A stretch of DNA of 64,000 nt, from assembly GCF_022811925.1 (NCBI RefSeq), contig NZ_CP065511.1, positions 1,109,501 through 1,173,500 on the forward strand, written 5' to 3'. This document shows, piece by piece, positions 43,023 to 51,720 of the stretch. Under the pieces are notes generated by a model, which was not told where the DNA came from, searched no databases, and saw only the letters and a program-made list of their open reading frames with translations. The DNA is from Cytobacillus oceanisediminis. Lineage in GTDB: Bacteria; Bacillota; Bacilli; Bacillales; Cytobacillaceae. The position numbers and the translations under genes are program-made. The stretch's first letter is position 1, and each line of letters begins with the position of its first letter.

Positions 43023-43036
43023 TGAATGCGTTTACA
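43023..43036. promoter_or_regulatory. cre-like site at the cstA start point
   Basis: TGAATGCGTTTACA matches the cre consensus with one mismatch. It begins 3 bp downstream of the -10 TATAAT on the minus strand (43040-43045), a place where CcpA would block transcription. Catabolite repression of cstA is therefore likely. Confidence 0.65.
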
Positions 43037-43062
43037 TAAATTATATAAGAAGAAGAGGAAAT

Positions 43063-43254
43063 TTGAACAATTTGTGTCCAACATGTAAAAAACAAAGATT
43101 AAAATGCAGTGATGGGGGATTAACATGCATCGAAGGATGGGAATGTATAGAAAATTCATTATATTTGGCGTCTGGGCCGGGGAGCGCAGTTAAACTGGTA
43201 TATAGCGCAAAAATTAAAAGGAAAGCGCAATTATCCGAGGCAAAGCGCTATTAA
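43063..43254 (+). CDS. Possible 63-aa zinc-ribbon-like protein or fragment
   Basis: From TTG 43063 the frame reads NNLCPTCKKQRLKCSDGGLTCIEGWEC, with four or five cysteines spaced as in a zinc ribbon. It then runs into the repeats of array 2, which form its last 20 residues. AGAGG lies only 4 bp upstream. It could be a genuine small protein whose end has been replaced by repeat sequence, a decayed gene, or chance. It lies opposite the cstA promoter region. Confidence 0.3.
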   Translation: MNNLCPTCKKQRLKCSDGGLTCIEGWECIENSLYLASGPGSAVKLVYSAKIKRKAQLSEAKRY

Positions 43255-43621
43255 GCTTTTGAAGCGGCGCAAATCCAGCTTTAGGACGCAATTCCACTCA
43301 AGGAAAGAGCAATTAATGATAATAACGGCTCAAAATCGCATGGGAAAGCGCAATCCTCATCCAGCTCGGCGCAATTCCAAATAATAAAAGCGCAAATCCG
43401 AACTCAAAGCGCAAAAACTTCACAGATAAGCGCAATCACACACTGTAACAGCGCGAAACCGAGCACAAGAGCGCAATCCTCATCCAGCTCGGCACAATTC
43501 CAAATAATAAAAGCGCAAACCCGAACTCAAAGCGCAAAAACTTCACAGATAAGCGCAATCAGACACAATAACAGCGCGAAACCGAAGCAGAAGAGGGCAA
43601 TCCCCGCCAAACAAAGCGCAA
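43184..43621 (+). repeat. Phased array 2: AGCGCAA-type core every 20-21 bp
   Basis: Twenty-two cores of GCGCA or a close variant (GCGCG, GAGCA, GCACA) begin at 43184, 43205, 43225, 43245, 43267, 43286, 43307, 43328, 43348, 43369, 43390, 43409, 43430, 43451, 43471, 43492, 43513, 43532, 43553, 43574, 43595 and 43616. They are mostly preceded by AA and followed by AA or AT. The mean step is 432/21 = 20.57 bp. The block 43348-43470 (123 bp, six units) is repeated in tandem as 43471-43593 with few differences. Spacers are otherwise unrelated. Confidence 0.92.
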
Positions 43622-43652
43622 TCACCTCAAACTTGAACCCCCACAAAAAACA

Positions 43653-43678
43653 AAAAAGCACCGTCCTCGATGCTTTTT
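43653..43678 (-). terminator. Intrinsic terminator of lytS-lytT
   Basis: On the minus strand AAAAAGCA pairs with TGCTTTTT around a 10-nt loop, followed by TTGTTTTTTG. It begins at the stop codon. Confidence 0.75.
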
Positions 43679-44409
43679 CACAACTCCAATCGCACCCGCA
43701 GTGTCTTCACATAATTCCGGCTCACAGACAAGAGTTCTTCCCGGCCTTCCATCTCAAGCTGGTATGCGCCGTTGAACCAGGGGGTGAGTCGTGTGACATA
43801 ATCCAGATTCACCAGATAGCTTTTATGAATCCGGAAAAAGCTGAAGGGAAGCAGCCGGCTCTCCAAATCTTTTAGCGGGGTTTTGGTTTCATGCTCCCCG
43901 GTTCTGGTTATAATCCTGGATACTTTTTCATCCCGGTAAATATAGAGGATTTCTTTTGGCTCGAGATATAGAATTTCCCCATCTTCTTCAACAGCCAGTT
44001 TGCCGGCCGGCTTGCTGATATCATTTTCTGTTTTTGCCCCAATCAATTTTTCTACGCGCCTGATGGTCTGTTCCAGCTGTTCCTCGTCGTAGGGCTTCAG
44101 TAAGTAATCGGTTGCTTCATAGCGGAAGGCTTCAGCAGCAAACTGCGGGTAGGCAGTTGCAAAGATGATGAGCGGCACTTTTTTCAGCTCCTGCAGTGAT
44201 TTGGCAGCTTCCATCCCGTTCATTTTGGGCATCTCCACATCAAGGAAAACGACATCCGGCTGAAGCTGGATGGCTTTCATCACCGCCGCTTCGCCCGATT
44301 CAGCCTCGCCGACTACCTGGATCACAGGAAATTCCTCAAGTAAATGCTTTAATTCATCTCTGCTGTATCGTTCGTCATCAGCGATTAAGGTTCGGATCGT
44401 TTTTTCCAT
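43678..44409 (-). CDS. lytT: LytT/BtsR-type response regulator
   Basis: This 243-aa regulator has a receiver domain (LIADDERYSRDELKHLL, acceptor aspartate in VVFLDVEMPKMNG, YLLKPYDEEQL) and a C-terminal LytTR DNA-binding domain from about residue 140 (KEILYIYRDEKVSRI, FFRIHKSYLVNLDYV). ATG 44409 with GGAGGAAA upstream is chosen; the longer frame to 44499 lies inside lytS. It overlaps the kinase gene by 32 bp. The likely target is cstA downstream, by analogy with BtsR-BtsT in E. coli and LytT-pftAB in B. subtilis. Confidence 0.88.
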   Translation of the reverse strand: MEKTIRTLIADDERYSRDELKHLLEEFPVIQVVGEAESGEAAVMKAIQLQPDVVFLDVEMPKMNGMEAAKSLQELKKVPLIIFATAYPQFAAEAFRYEATDYLLKPYDEEQLEQTIRRVEKLIGAKTENDISKPAGKLAVEEDGEILYLEPKEILYIYRDEKVSRIITRTGEHETKTPLKDLESRLLPFSFFRIHKSYLVNLDYVTRLTPWFNGAYQLEMEGREELLSVSRNYVKTLRVRLEL

Positions 44410-46147
44410 CAATTTTTTCCTCCGTTTGCGGAATGGCGAATTGAATGTCAGTGCCGATGCCTGGCGTGCTAGCAATTTGAAGCGAAGCTTCCTCTCCAAA
44501 CATCATGGTCAGCCGGCGGTTTACATTGTACAATGCAAGTCCTGATCCCGATTCTGACTGCAGGGTTTCCTTGCCGAGCTGTTCGGCTCTTTCCCGGCTC
44601 ATTCCCTGTCCATTATCTTTCACTTTTACTATCGTCATTCCGTCCTGTTTCTGAATTTTGATCATAATGATACAGTCCTGTTCCTTGTTCTTAATTCCAT
44701 GCTTTACGGCATTTTCCACAATCGGCTGCAGTGTGAGCGGCGGGATTCTTTCCAAAAGGGCATCTTCATCAATGTCGTATATGACTTCGAGCCGATCCAC
44801 AAACCGGGTTTCTTCAATTGACAGATAAGCCTTTACATGTCTGAGCTCCTGTTCAAGGCTCGTGCAGCTGACTGTCGTGGCCGTCAGGTTTTGCCGCAGA
44901 AAATGCGATAAGGATACGAGCAATTTCCGTGCCTGGGCAGGCTCGATCCGCACAAGGGAGATAATCGTATTCAATGAATTAAATAAAAAATGCGGTGATA
45001 TTTGAGCCTGCAGCGCTTTAATTTCAGCTTCCTTTGCCAGCTGGTAGGCTTTATCAGCCTCAGCGATCTCAAGCTGATTGCTGAGCAGTACACTGAGCCC
45101 GGAGATCAGCTCCATCACGAGATTAGTCATTTCTTTTTCCGAACTGAAGTAAAACTTCAGCGTTCCGATCGTTTCGCCGCGCAGCTTTAAAGGAGCTACA
45201 ATGGCTGCGCCAAGAGGGCAGTTTTCCTGCCGGCAGTGAATGGTCTGGTCATTGGCAACCACAATTTCCCCGTGCTGAATGACATCCCGCGTTATCTGGG
45301 TCTGGATTGGGCTTCCCGAACGGTGGTGGTCATTTCCCAGGCCGACATGGGCAAGGATTTCGGTGTGATTGGTGATTGCGACTGCTTTCATCTGAAGTTC
45401 CTTATGTAAAATCAGGCAGACTGCCAGAGCGGACTTATGATTAATGCCTTCCCGAAGGTGAGCAAGCGTCTGGTCAGCAATCCGCAGTGTTTTTTGTGCA
45501 TGAAAAGCACCTGCTTTTTCTTCTTCGTTTATAACATTTTTTATGATCAGCAGAAAAAGGGCACTGCCAAGTCCATTGGCTATAATCATGGGAATCCCGA
45601 TCATTTCGACAAGTGCAATGGCTTTTTCTATAGGCCGTGAAATTCCGAGAATAATCAGCATCTGCACGGCTTCAGCTGTGGCACCAATGAAGAAGGCCGA
45701 AGACAGCTTCACATGTTCATTTTTTCGCCGGAAAAAGCCGGCAAGCAGCCCCGCCACAATGGAGGCCAGCCCGCAGGCAAACCCGGTAAAGCCGCCAAGC
45801 GTAAATCGGTGGAATCCCGCTATAATCCCTGCACCAATCCCTACTTTAGGGCCGCCAAGCAATCCTGCGAGCACGACTCCGATCACCCTGGAGTTGGCAA
45901 TGGCTTCATCTGAAGCAAGCTCGGAAGCCCAGCGGTTGAACTGCAGTGTGTCCGTATTGAAGGCAAGCCCGGAATAGGTTCCTATGATGCCAAAGAAACC
46001 GAAAAAAAGAATGGCTTTATACTCCTGCTGCCGTTTTAATCTTTCGCCATAAATCATCTCTCTGAAAAAGCGGAACCTTGTCAGGATCAGCGCAATGGTG
46101 ACAATGATTCCAAGCCGCTCCAGCATTGTAATCAGCAATTCAAGCAT
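44378..46147 (-). CDS. lytS: LytS/BtsS-type sensor histidine kinase
   Basis: This 589-aa kinase has an N-terminal 5TMR-LYT membrane domain (about residues 1-190, with NSRVIGVVLAGLLGGPKVGIGAGIIAGFHR) and a GAF domain (about 220-345). The LytS-type HisKA box is QAQISPHFLFNSLNTI, and the ATPase motifs include PIVENAVKHGI and DNGQGMS. LytS-type kinases sense pyruvate or membrane state; BtsS binds pyruvate (established in E. coli). ATG 46147 is used, with AAAGGGGC upstream. It is co-transcribed with lytT. Together with cstA it forms a sensing and uptake module. Confidence 0.88.
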   Translation of the reverse strand: MLELLITMLERLGIIVTIALILTRFRFFREMIYGERLKRQQEYKAILFFGFFGIIGTYSGLAFNTDTLQFNRWASELASDEAIANSRVIGVVLAGLLGGPKVGIGAGIIAGFHRFTLGGFTGFACGLASIVAGLLAGFFRRKNEHVKLSSAFFIGATAEAVQMLIILGISRPIEKAIALVEMIGIPMIIANGLGSALFLLIIKNVINEEEKAGAFHAQKTLRIADQTLAHLREGINHKSALAVCLILHKELQMKAVAITNHTEILAHVGLGNDHHRSGSPIQTQITRDVIQHGEIVVANDQTIHCRQENCPLGAAIVAPLKLRGETIGTLKFYFSSEKEMTNLVMELISGLSVLLSNQLEIAEADKAYQLAKEAEIKALQAQISPHFLFNSLNTIISLVRIEPAQARKLLVSLSHFLRQNLTATTVSCTSLEQELRHVKAYLSIEETRFVDRLEVIYDIDEDALLERIPPLTLQPIVENAVKHGIKNKEQDCIIMIKIQKQDGMTIVKVKDNGQGMSRERAEQLGKETLQSESGSGLALYNVNRRLTMMFGEEASLQIASTPGIGTDIQFAIPQTEEKIDGKNDPNLNR

Positions 46148-46336
46148 CCTTAGTGCCCCTTTAACCAAGTTTGTTATCATCATTTTAATAGATTAAAGAG
46201 TAAATGAAAAATGACCCGTTTGAATTTTTCAAAAAAATGTACAGGCTTTTCCTTCATATTTGTCGAAAATTTATTGTATTAAAGGGTCAGGAGGAATTCT
46301 GAATGCTTCTTTCTGATATAAAAGGGAGCTGATAAA

Positions 46337-46747
46337 ATGATCGAATATGCAGTGAATTCAGAAGGAATTTCAGCAGATATGCTGGAAGGTTTTTTTGATG
46401 GATGGCCAAATCCGCCGAGCCCTCAAAAACATCTGAAGCTTCTAAAAAACAGCACGAAAATCGTACTTGCCGTTGACCGTGATAAAAATGCAGTGGCTGG
46501 GTTCATAACAGCAATCAGCGACGGAGTGATATCAGCCTACATTCCGCTGCTCGAAGTACTGCCTGATTACCAGCAGCAGGGAATCGGTCAAAAGCTGGTC
46601 ACCCGCATGCTGGAAGAGCTGGACGGTATTTATATGATCGACATCATGTGTGATCCTGAATTGCAGCCGTTTTATGAAAGATTCGGAATGATCAAATCTT
46701 CCGGAATGGTGCAGCGAAATTATCAGAATCAATCAGGAAAGCAGTGA
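46337..46747 (+). CDS. GNAT family N-acetyltransferase
   Basis: This 136-aa protein has the acetyl-CoA motif VLPDYQQQGIGQKLVTRML (about residues 71-89) and a final PFYERFGM segment. The acceptor is unknown. AAAGGGAGC precedes the ATG. It is divergent from lytS with about 190 bp between them, and ends at a terminator. Confidence 0.85.
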   Translation: MIEYAVNSEGISADMLEGFFDGWPNPPSPQKHLKLLKNSTKIVLAVDRDKNAVAGFITAISDGVISAYIPLLEVLPDYQQQGIGQKLVTRMLEELDGIYMIDIMCDPELQPFYERFGMIKSSGMVQRNYQNQSGKQ

Positions 46748-46750
46748 CAG

Positions 46751-46778
46751 GGGATACCGGAAGCTGGGTATCCCTTCT
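46751..46778 (+). terminator. Intrinsic terminator
   Basis: GGGATACC pairs with GGTATCCC around an 8-nt loop, followed by TTCT. Confidence 0.7.
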
Positions 46779-46805
46779 GCTTACCTCTAATAAGGAGGAC
46801 TTTCT

Positions 46806-47627
46806 ATGAAGTACACCCTCAATCAGATTAGACCTGAAGAACTAATTGAAAACCGGCTTAACCTAAAGGGATTCCTTCAATCTCAGATCAGTCCCTTGAT
46901 CGGCAGGAAATCCTGGATGCAGGACTGGGAACAGCTGGCCAAAAGATTTCAGCTACTTAAATTTGCAGTATTACCAGAAGCGGAGGCTATTAAATACAGC
47001 TGGAATCCTGAGGAGATTTCAGCAATCATCGAAGAAACGTGCAATGAAGCTGAGAGGCATCTTCACTTCGAAAGCCTAACCATAACAATCGTGCCTGCAC
47101 TTTCTTTCCCGTGGTTTCAGAATTTCGATCAATCACTGTGGACAAATGGCTACACAATAGGTCCAGATACCATCATCCTTGCTATTCCGCCTCAGCCGGA
47201 CCCCGACTTTTTAAAATATATGCTTGCCCATGAGCTCCATCATGCTTCCCCTGAAAATCCGATCTACAATCTCACATTGGAAACCTTTACTCTTGCGGAC
47301 TGGTATAAAATGGAGGGGGGCGCTGAGTATTTCAGTCTTTCACTTTATAAGGACAAACGCTGGTGGAAGAAAGAATTTACTGAGGAAATCGAGCAGAACT
47401 ATATAGAAATTGCCCGGCAAAACCTGATTACAGCAGACGAGGTTTTAAAAAGCAAAATCTGTTTTGGCAATAAAGAGATGGGCATCCCGGTATTTGCCGG
47501 CTATTCATTTGCTTATAAAATGGTAAGGCATTATGCAGAGAAGGAGAAACTTACGAAGTATCGGGATTTATATCAAGCAGACCCGCATGAAATATTCCAT
47601 AGCTATTTGATAAAGGAGGCCATTTAA
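46806..47627 (+). CDS. DUF2268-type putative zinc protease
   Basis: This 273-aa protein has the zincin motif MLAHELHHA (HExxH, about residues 139-147) and a glutamate in MEGGAEYFSLSLY about 30 residues later that could be the third ligand. It fits the DUF2268 family of predicted intracellular Zn-dependent proteases. No signal peptide is seen. The NUDIX gene starts directly at the stop, so the pair is co-transcribed. The substrate is unknown. Confidence 0.8.
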   Translation: MKYTLNQIRPEELIENRLNLKGFLQSQISPLIGRKSWMQDWEQLAKRFQLLKFAVLPEAEAIKYSWNPEEISAIIEETCNEAERHLHFESLTITIVPALSFPWFQNFDQSLWTNGYTIGPDTIILAIPPQPDPDFLKYMLAHELHHASPENPIYNLTLETFTLADWYKMEGGAEYFSLSLYKDKRWWKKEFTEEIEQNYIEIARQNLITADEVLKSKICFGNKEMGIPVFAGYSFAYKMVRHYAEKEKLTKYRDLYQADPHEIFHSYLIKEAI

Positions 47628-48260
47628 TTGGAGACAGAACTTCTGAATATTTTTGATGAAAGCCGAAAACAAATCGGTGTGGCTTCCCGTGAAGATGTCC
47701 ATAAAAAAGGTCACTGGCATGAAACCTTTCATTGCTGGTTCATCAGCAGGGAAAAAGATCAGGATTATATATATTTTCAATACCGCAGCAAAGAAAAGAA
47801 GGATTATCCAGGCCTTTTGGATATAACCGCCGCTGGCCACCTCTTAAGCCATGAATCTGTCATGGACGGCATGAGGGAAGTGGAGGAAGAACTGGGGATT
47901 CGTGTTGATTTTGCGGACCTGGTGCCACTGGGCGTCATTGATTATATCGCGGAAAAAGAAAATTTTATCGACAAAGAATTGGCCCATGTTTTTCTTTATT
48001 ACAGCAATCATTCTTTAGAGGAGTTCAGCCTGCAGCCAGAAGAGGTTACGGGTATTTACCGGATTACCCTGGAAGACTTTTATGAACTGTGGTTTTGCGG
48101 AAAAGAATTTACTGAGGCAGAGGGATTCCAAGTCGACAATGGCATAAGAATCCCCAACTCCTTAAATGTTAGGAAAACGGACTTTGTCCCTCATCAGGAT
48201 TACTATTATAAGCGTGTCCTGCATTCGATGCGTGAACAGATTGTTCAATCAAAGGTATGA
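47628..48260 (+). CDS. NUDIX hydrolase, IDI/YfcD-like
   Basis: This 210-aa protein has a full Nudix box (GHLLSHESVMDGMREVEEELGI). The N-terminal ESRKQIGVASREDVHKKGHWHETFHCW resembles isopentenyl-diphosphate isomerase-like NUDIX proteins such as YfcD. It hydrolyses a nucleoside- or other diphosphate-linked substrate. The start is TTG with AAGGAGG 9 bp upstream, directly after the previous stop. The next gene overlaps by ATGA. Confidence 0.87.
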   Translation: METELLNIFDESRKQIGVASREDVHKKGHWHETFHCWFISREKDQDYIYFQYRSKEKKDYPGLLDITAAGHLLSHESVMDGMREVEEELGIRVDFADLVPLGVIDYIAEKENFIDKELAHVFLYYSNHSLEEFSLQPEEVTGIYRITLEDFYELWFCGKEFTEAEGFQVDNGIRIPNSLNVRKTDFVPHQDYYYKRVLHSMREQIVQSKV

Positions 48261-48818
48261 TTGAAGAGAAGAAGACAATGAGAAAGGTGTTCTTAATACT
48301 TTTTGCGCTTTTGCTGGCAGGGAGTTCACCATCATTGGCAACAAAATGGCTTGAACTTAATCCTGAAAAGGTTGAATCCCGCTCACAAGTTATTGTGCTG
48401 GGTACATATAATTTTAAAAGTAAACAAAAATCAAGCAAGGGTATTTTTTATGGAAGACAGTTTCAAGTCGAAAAGGTATATAAAGGAGAAGCAGCAGAAA
48501 CCATCACAGCGGGCATTGATATTTACGATGCAGGATGGCGGCAAGTTCCGTTTATTTTTGGAGAAAACGAATGAAGCCCGCTTTCTTGTACCCATTGCCG
48601 GCCCCAATGGAATGGTTCAAGTGCAGGATGACAGGATTATATCAGGGCATGAGGATTTTTACGGACAAATACTGAGCGGAGAAGCAAGAAAACCTAGCCC
48701 TCCTAAATCAAATGAAGGAGGCCATCTGCTTGAAGTCTTGCTGTTTTCCTTTATAGGACTTATCACTTTCCTGTTGATTATTAGGTTTTTAGCAAGAGAA
48801 AAGGCGAAATCTTATTAA
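48257..48818 (+). pseudogene. Exported protein of unknown function, frameshifted
   Basis: The first frame begins MRKVFLILFALLLAGSSPSLA (a signal peptide; starts at 48257 or 48278) and runs to DIYDAGWRQVPFIFGENE. The second frame carries KFRLFLEKTNEARFLVPIAGPNG and ends with a membrane segment (LLEVLLFSFIGLITFLLIIRF). The two fit as one protein of about 185 residues with a single-base shift near 48520-48540. The combined product would be a secreted domain held by a C-terminal membrane anchor. No function is known. It is either a pseudogene or a sequencing error. Confidence 0.65.
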
Positions 48819-48861
48819 GCGCGCCACATTTAGATTATAATAGAGAAATAACAACTAATGA

Positions 48862-49617
<756 letters not shown>

Positions 49618-49705
49618 GCATGGACCAGGGGCATTGCATGTTCCTGGTTTTTATATATGATTACTGTTAATGTGCTATAATAGAGAGATACAGGAGGTGA
49701 ATTAA

Positions 49706-49987
49706 ATGGAAGAACAAATAGTGAAGATCCTGCATCAAATCAATGGAAAACTTGATGCACAGAGTGGGGTTCAAAAAGAGCAGGGTGTGATTCTAAGTGC
49801 ATTAAAGTCAGGGCAGGAAATCTTAAAAGCCGAGATTAATGAATTGAGACTCCAAAATGCCAAGGATTTTGGTGAACTAAAAGAAAGAATAGATACCCAG
49901 GAAGTCAGCATGGAGCTTCTAGAAAAAGAAACATGGAGTAATAAAAAAGAAATCCATAGAATACAAAAAGTATTGGGAATGATGTAA
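49706..49987 (+). CDS. Small coiled-coil protein
   Basis: This 93-aa hydrophilic protein is almost all heptad-like helix (VILSALKSGQEILKAEINELRLQNAKDFGELKERIDTQEVSMELLEKETWSNKKEI split over the middle), so it likely forms a coiled coil. The ribosome site is CAGGAGGTG. It resembles small phage- or plasmid-type coiled-coil proteins, but no function is proposed. It lies alone between map and tyrZ. Confidence 0.75.
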   Translation: MEEQIVKILHQINGKLDAQSGVQKEQGVILSALKSGQEILKAEINELRLQNAKDFGELKERIDTQEVSMELLEKETWSNKKEIHRIQKVLGMM

Positions 49988-50085
49988 TCTGAAATGATGG
50001 CTATTAATGGATTCATTCCCCCAATATTTTTATACTTCCAGCTTCTCCAAAAAATCTTCAATTATTATTACTCACGAAAAAACAC

Positions 50086-50114
50086 TTGAACAATTCCCTC
50101 CATTCCGCTAAAAT
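50086..50114 (+). promoter_or_regulatory. Sigma-A promoter of the tyrosyl-tRNA synthetase leader
   Basis: TTGAAC and TAAAAT are 17 bp apart, about 20 bp before the start of the T-box leader. Confidence 0.7.
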
Positions 50115-50134
50115 AATAAAAATTTCAAATTTTA

Positions 50135-50357
50135 AGTAATGACAGAAACAAGTAGCTGCTTATCTCCCTGTTGCAGAGAGCTGATGCCTGGTGAAAATCA
50201 GCACATAGATAACAGCGAATTACCTTCTTGAACTTTCTCTGTGAACAAAAGTAGCAGGGAACGGCACGGACCGTTAATCCGCTGAGTGGAAGAGCAATCT
50301 TCAAAAAGGGTGGTACCGCGTTAACCACGTCCCTTTCTTTAGGGGCGTGGTTTTTTG
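50135..50357 (+). ncRNA. Tyrosine T-box riboswitch leader
   Basis: The conserved T-box AAGGGTGGTACCGCG lies at 50306-50320; its TGGT would pair with the ACCA end of uncharged tRNA-Tyr. A stem I region (50138-50250) precedes it with TAC at 50221-50223 in the place of the specifier codon, which reads tyrosine. The terminator AACCACGTCCC (50323-50333) with GGGGCGTGGTT (50342-50352) and a T-run follows. Low tyrosine charging would favour readthrough into tyrZ. Confidence 0.92.
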
Positions 50358-50385
50358 TATTCAAATTAAAGAAAGGATGGGGGAC

Positions 50386-51642
50386 ATGGAGAATTTTATT
50401 GAAAAATTAACAGCCCAACAAAAACTCGAAGCAGAGAGGCAGCTTGAGGTTTACCGCAATGGCGTCCAGGAGATTCTGCCGGAAGCGGAGCTGAAGAATA
50501 AAATAGCCAAATCCCTTTTTCAGAACCAGCCTTTAAAAATTAAATTGGGGCTTGATCCTTCTGCGCCGGATGTCCATATTGGCCATACGGTTGTGCTGAA
50601 TAAATTAAAACAGTTCCAGGACAACGGCCACATCATCCAGCTGATCATTGGCGATTTCACCGGGAAAATTGGCGACCCGACAGGCAAATCGTCAGCCCGG
50701 AACCAGCTCACCGATGAAGAAGTGAAGCATAATGCCAAAACATACTTCGAGCAATTCAGCAAAGTGCTGGACATGGAGAAAGTCGATCTTCATTACAACT
50801 CAGCATGGCTATCGGACCTCCAGCTCGAAGACGTCATCCGCCTGTCTGCCAGCATAACAGTTGCCCGCATGCTGGAACGCAACGACTTTTCAGAGCGCCT
50901 GGCCACAGGCAAACCGATCTCGCTTCATGAATTTTTCTACCCGCTGATGCAGGGCTATGACTCGGTTGCTCTAGAAAGCGATATCGAGCTTGGCGGCAAT
51001 GATCAGCACTTCAATGTCCTGATGGGACGCCATCTGCAGGAACATTTCCAAAAAGAAAAGCAGGTGGTCATCCTGATGCCGCTCCTTGAAGGCCTGGATG
51101 GCAAAGAGAAAATGTCCAAATCAAAAAACAATTACATTGGTGTGGATGAGGATCCCAATAATATGTACGGCAAAACCATGTCCATCCCGGATGAGCTAAT
51201 TGCAAAATACTTCAATCTCGCAACAGATCTGCCAGTAAAAGAAAAACAGCAAATCGCAGATGGGCTCGATAACGGCACTCTGCACCCGCGTGACGCCAAA
51301 ATGCTTTTAGGCAGAACAATCGTCCGCATGTACCATGGCACCGGTGCAGCTGATAAAGCCGAACTGCATTTCAAAACCATTTTCCAAAAGGGAGCCATGC
51401 CGAATGAGATCCCGGAAGCCGAATGGAAGGGTGAATGTGAAGTCCTCATTACAGACCTGATTGCCGGCCTCGGCCTGCTTTCCTCCAAAACGGAAACGAG
51501 AAAAATGATTGCAGGCGGCGGCATCCGTTTAAACGGAGAGAAAGTCAGCGATGTTCAGATGCTCGTGAAAATCACAGACGGATTAGTTCTTCAGGCAGGG
51601 AAAAGAAAATTTGTGAAACTAAGGCTCAGCACTTCAAAGTAG
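50386..51642 (+). CDS. tyrZ: Tyrosyl-tRNA synthetase, TyrZ type
   Basis: This 418-aa class I synthetase charges tRNA-Tyr. The HIGH motif is [18 protein letters not shown] and the KMSKS motif is [11 protein letters not shown]; a C-terminal S4 domain ([18 protein letters not shown]) follows. The HIGH context and the [14 protein letters not shown] segment are those of the TyrZ group rather than the TyrS group, which has DSLHIGHLLP. In B. subtilis tyrZ is the second, T-box-controlled enzyme. ATG 50386 is chosen, after AAAGGATGGGGGAC; ATG 50377 is an alternative. Whether a tyrS also exists cannot be told from this window. Confidence 0.9.
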   Translation: MENFIEKLTAQQKLEAERQLEVYRNGVQEILPEAELKNKIAKSLFQNQPLKIKLGLDPSAPDVHIGHTVVLNKLKQFQDNGHIIQLIIGDFTGKIGDPTGKSSARNQLTDEEVKHNAKTYFEQFSKVLDMEKVDLHYNSAWLSDLQLEDVIRLSASITVARMLERNDFSERLATGKPISLHEFFYPLMQGYDSVALESDIELGGNDQHFNVLMGRHLQEHFQKEKQVVILMPLLEGLDGKEKMSKSKNNYIGVDEDPNNMYGKTMSIPDELIAKYFNLATDLPVKEKQQIADGLDNGTLHPRDAKMLLGRTIVRMYHGTGAADKAELHFKTIFQKGAMPNEIPEAEWKGECEVLITDLIAGLGLLSSKTETRKMIAGGGIRLNGEKVSDVQMLVKITDGLVLQAGKRKFVKLRLSTSK

Positions 51643-51720
51643 GCAAATCGCTTTTTCCTCCTGGCACTTTCAAGATATGATAGAATAGACGAAATTTTTA
51701 AAGAAAAGCAGGTGGAGAAA

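Noticed and set aside
43184-43621. CRISPR array
   Set aside because: Units are only 5-10 bp, degenerate and 20 bp apart, with no 20-40 bp direct repeat, and no cas gene is present.
44410-44499. N-terminal extension of the LytT homologue
   Set aside because: It lies within lytS in another frame, and the receiver domain starts at the internal ATG with a good ribosome site.
48303-48574. Separate gene starting at 48303
   Set aside because: It overlaps the signal-peptide frame without a ribosome site; only its part after about 48530 looks like protein, as expected of a frameshifted continuation.
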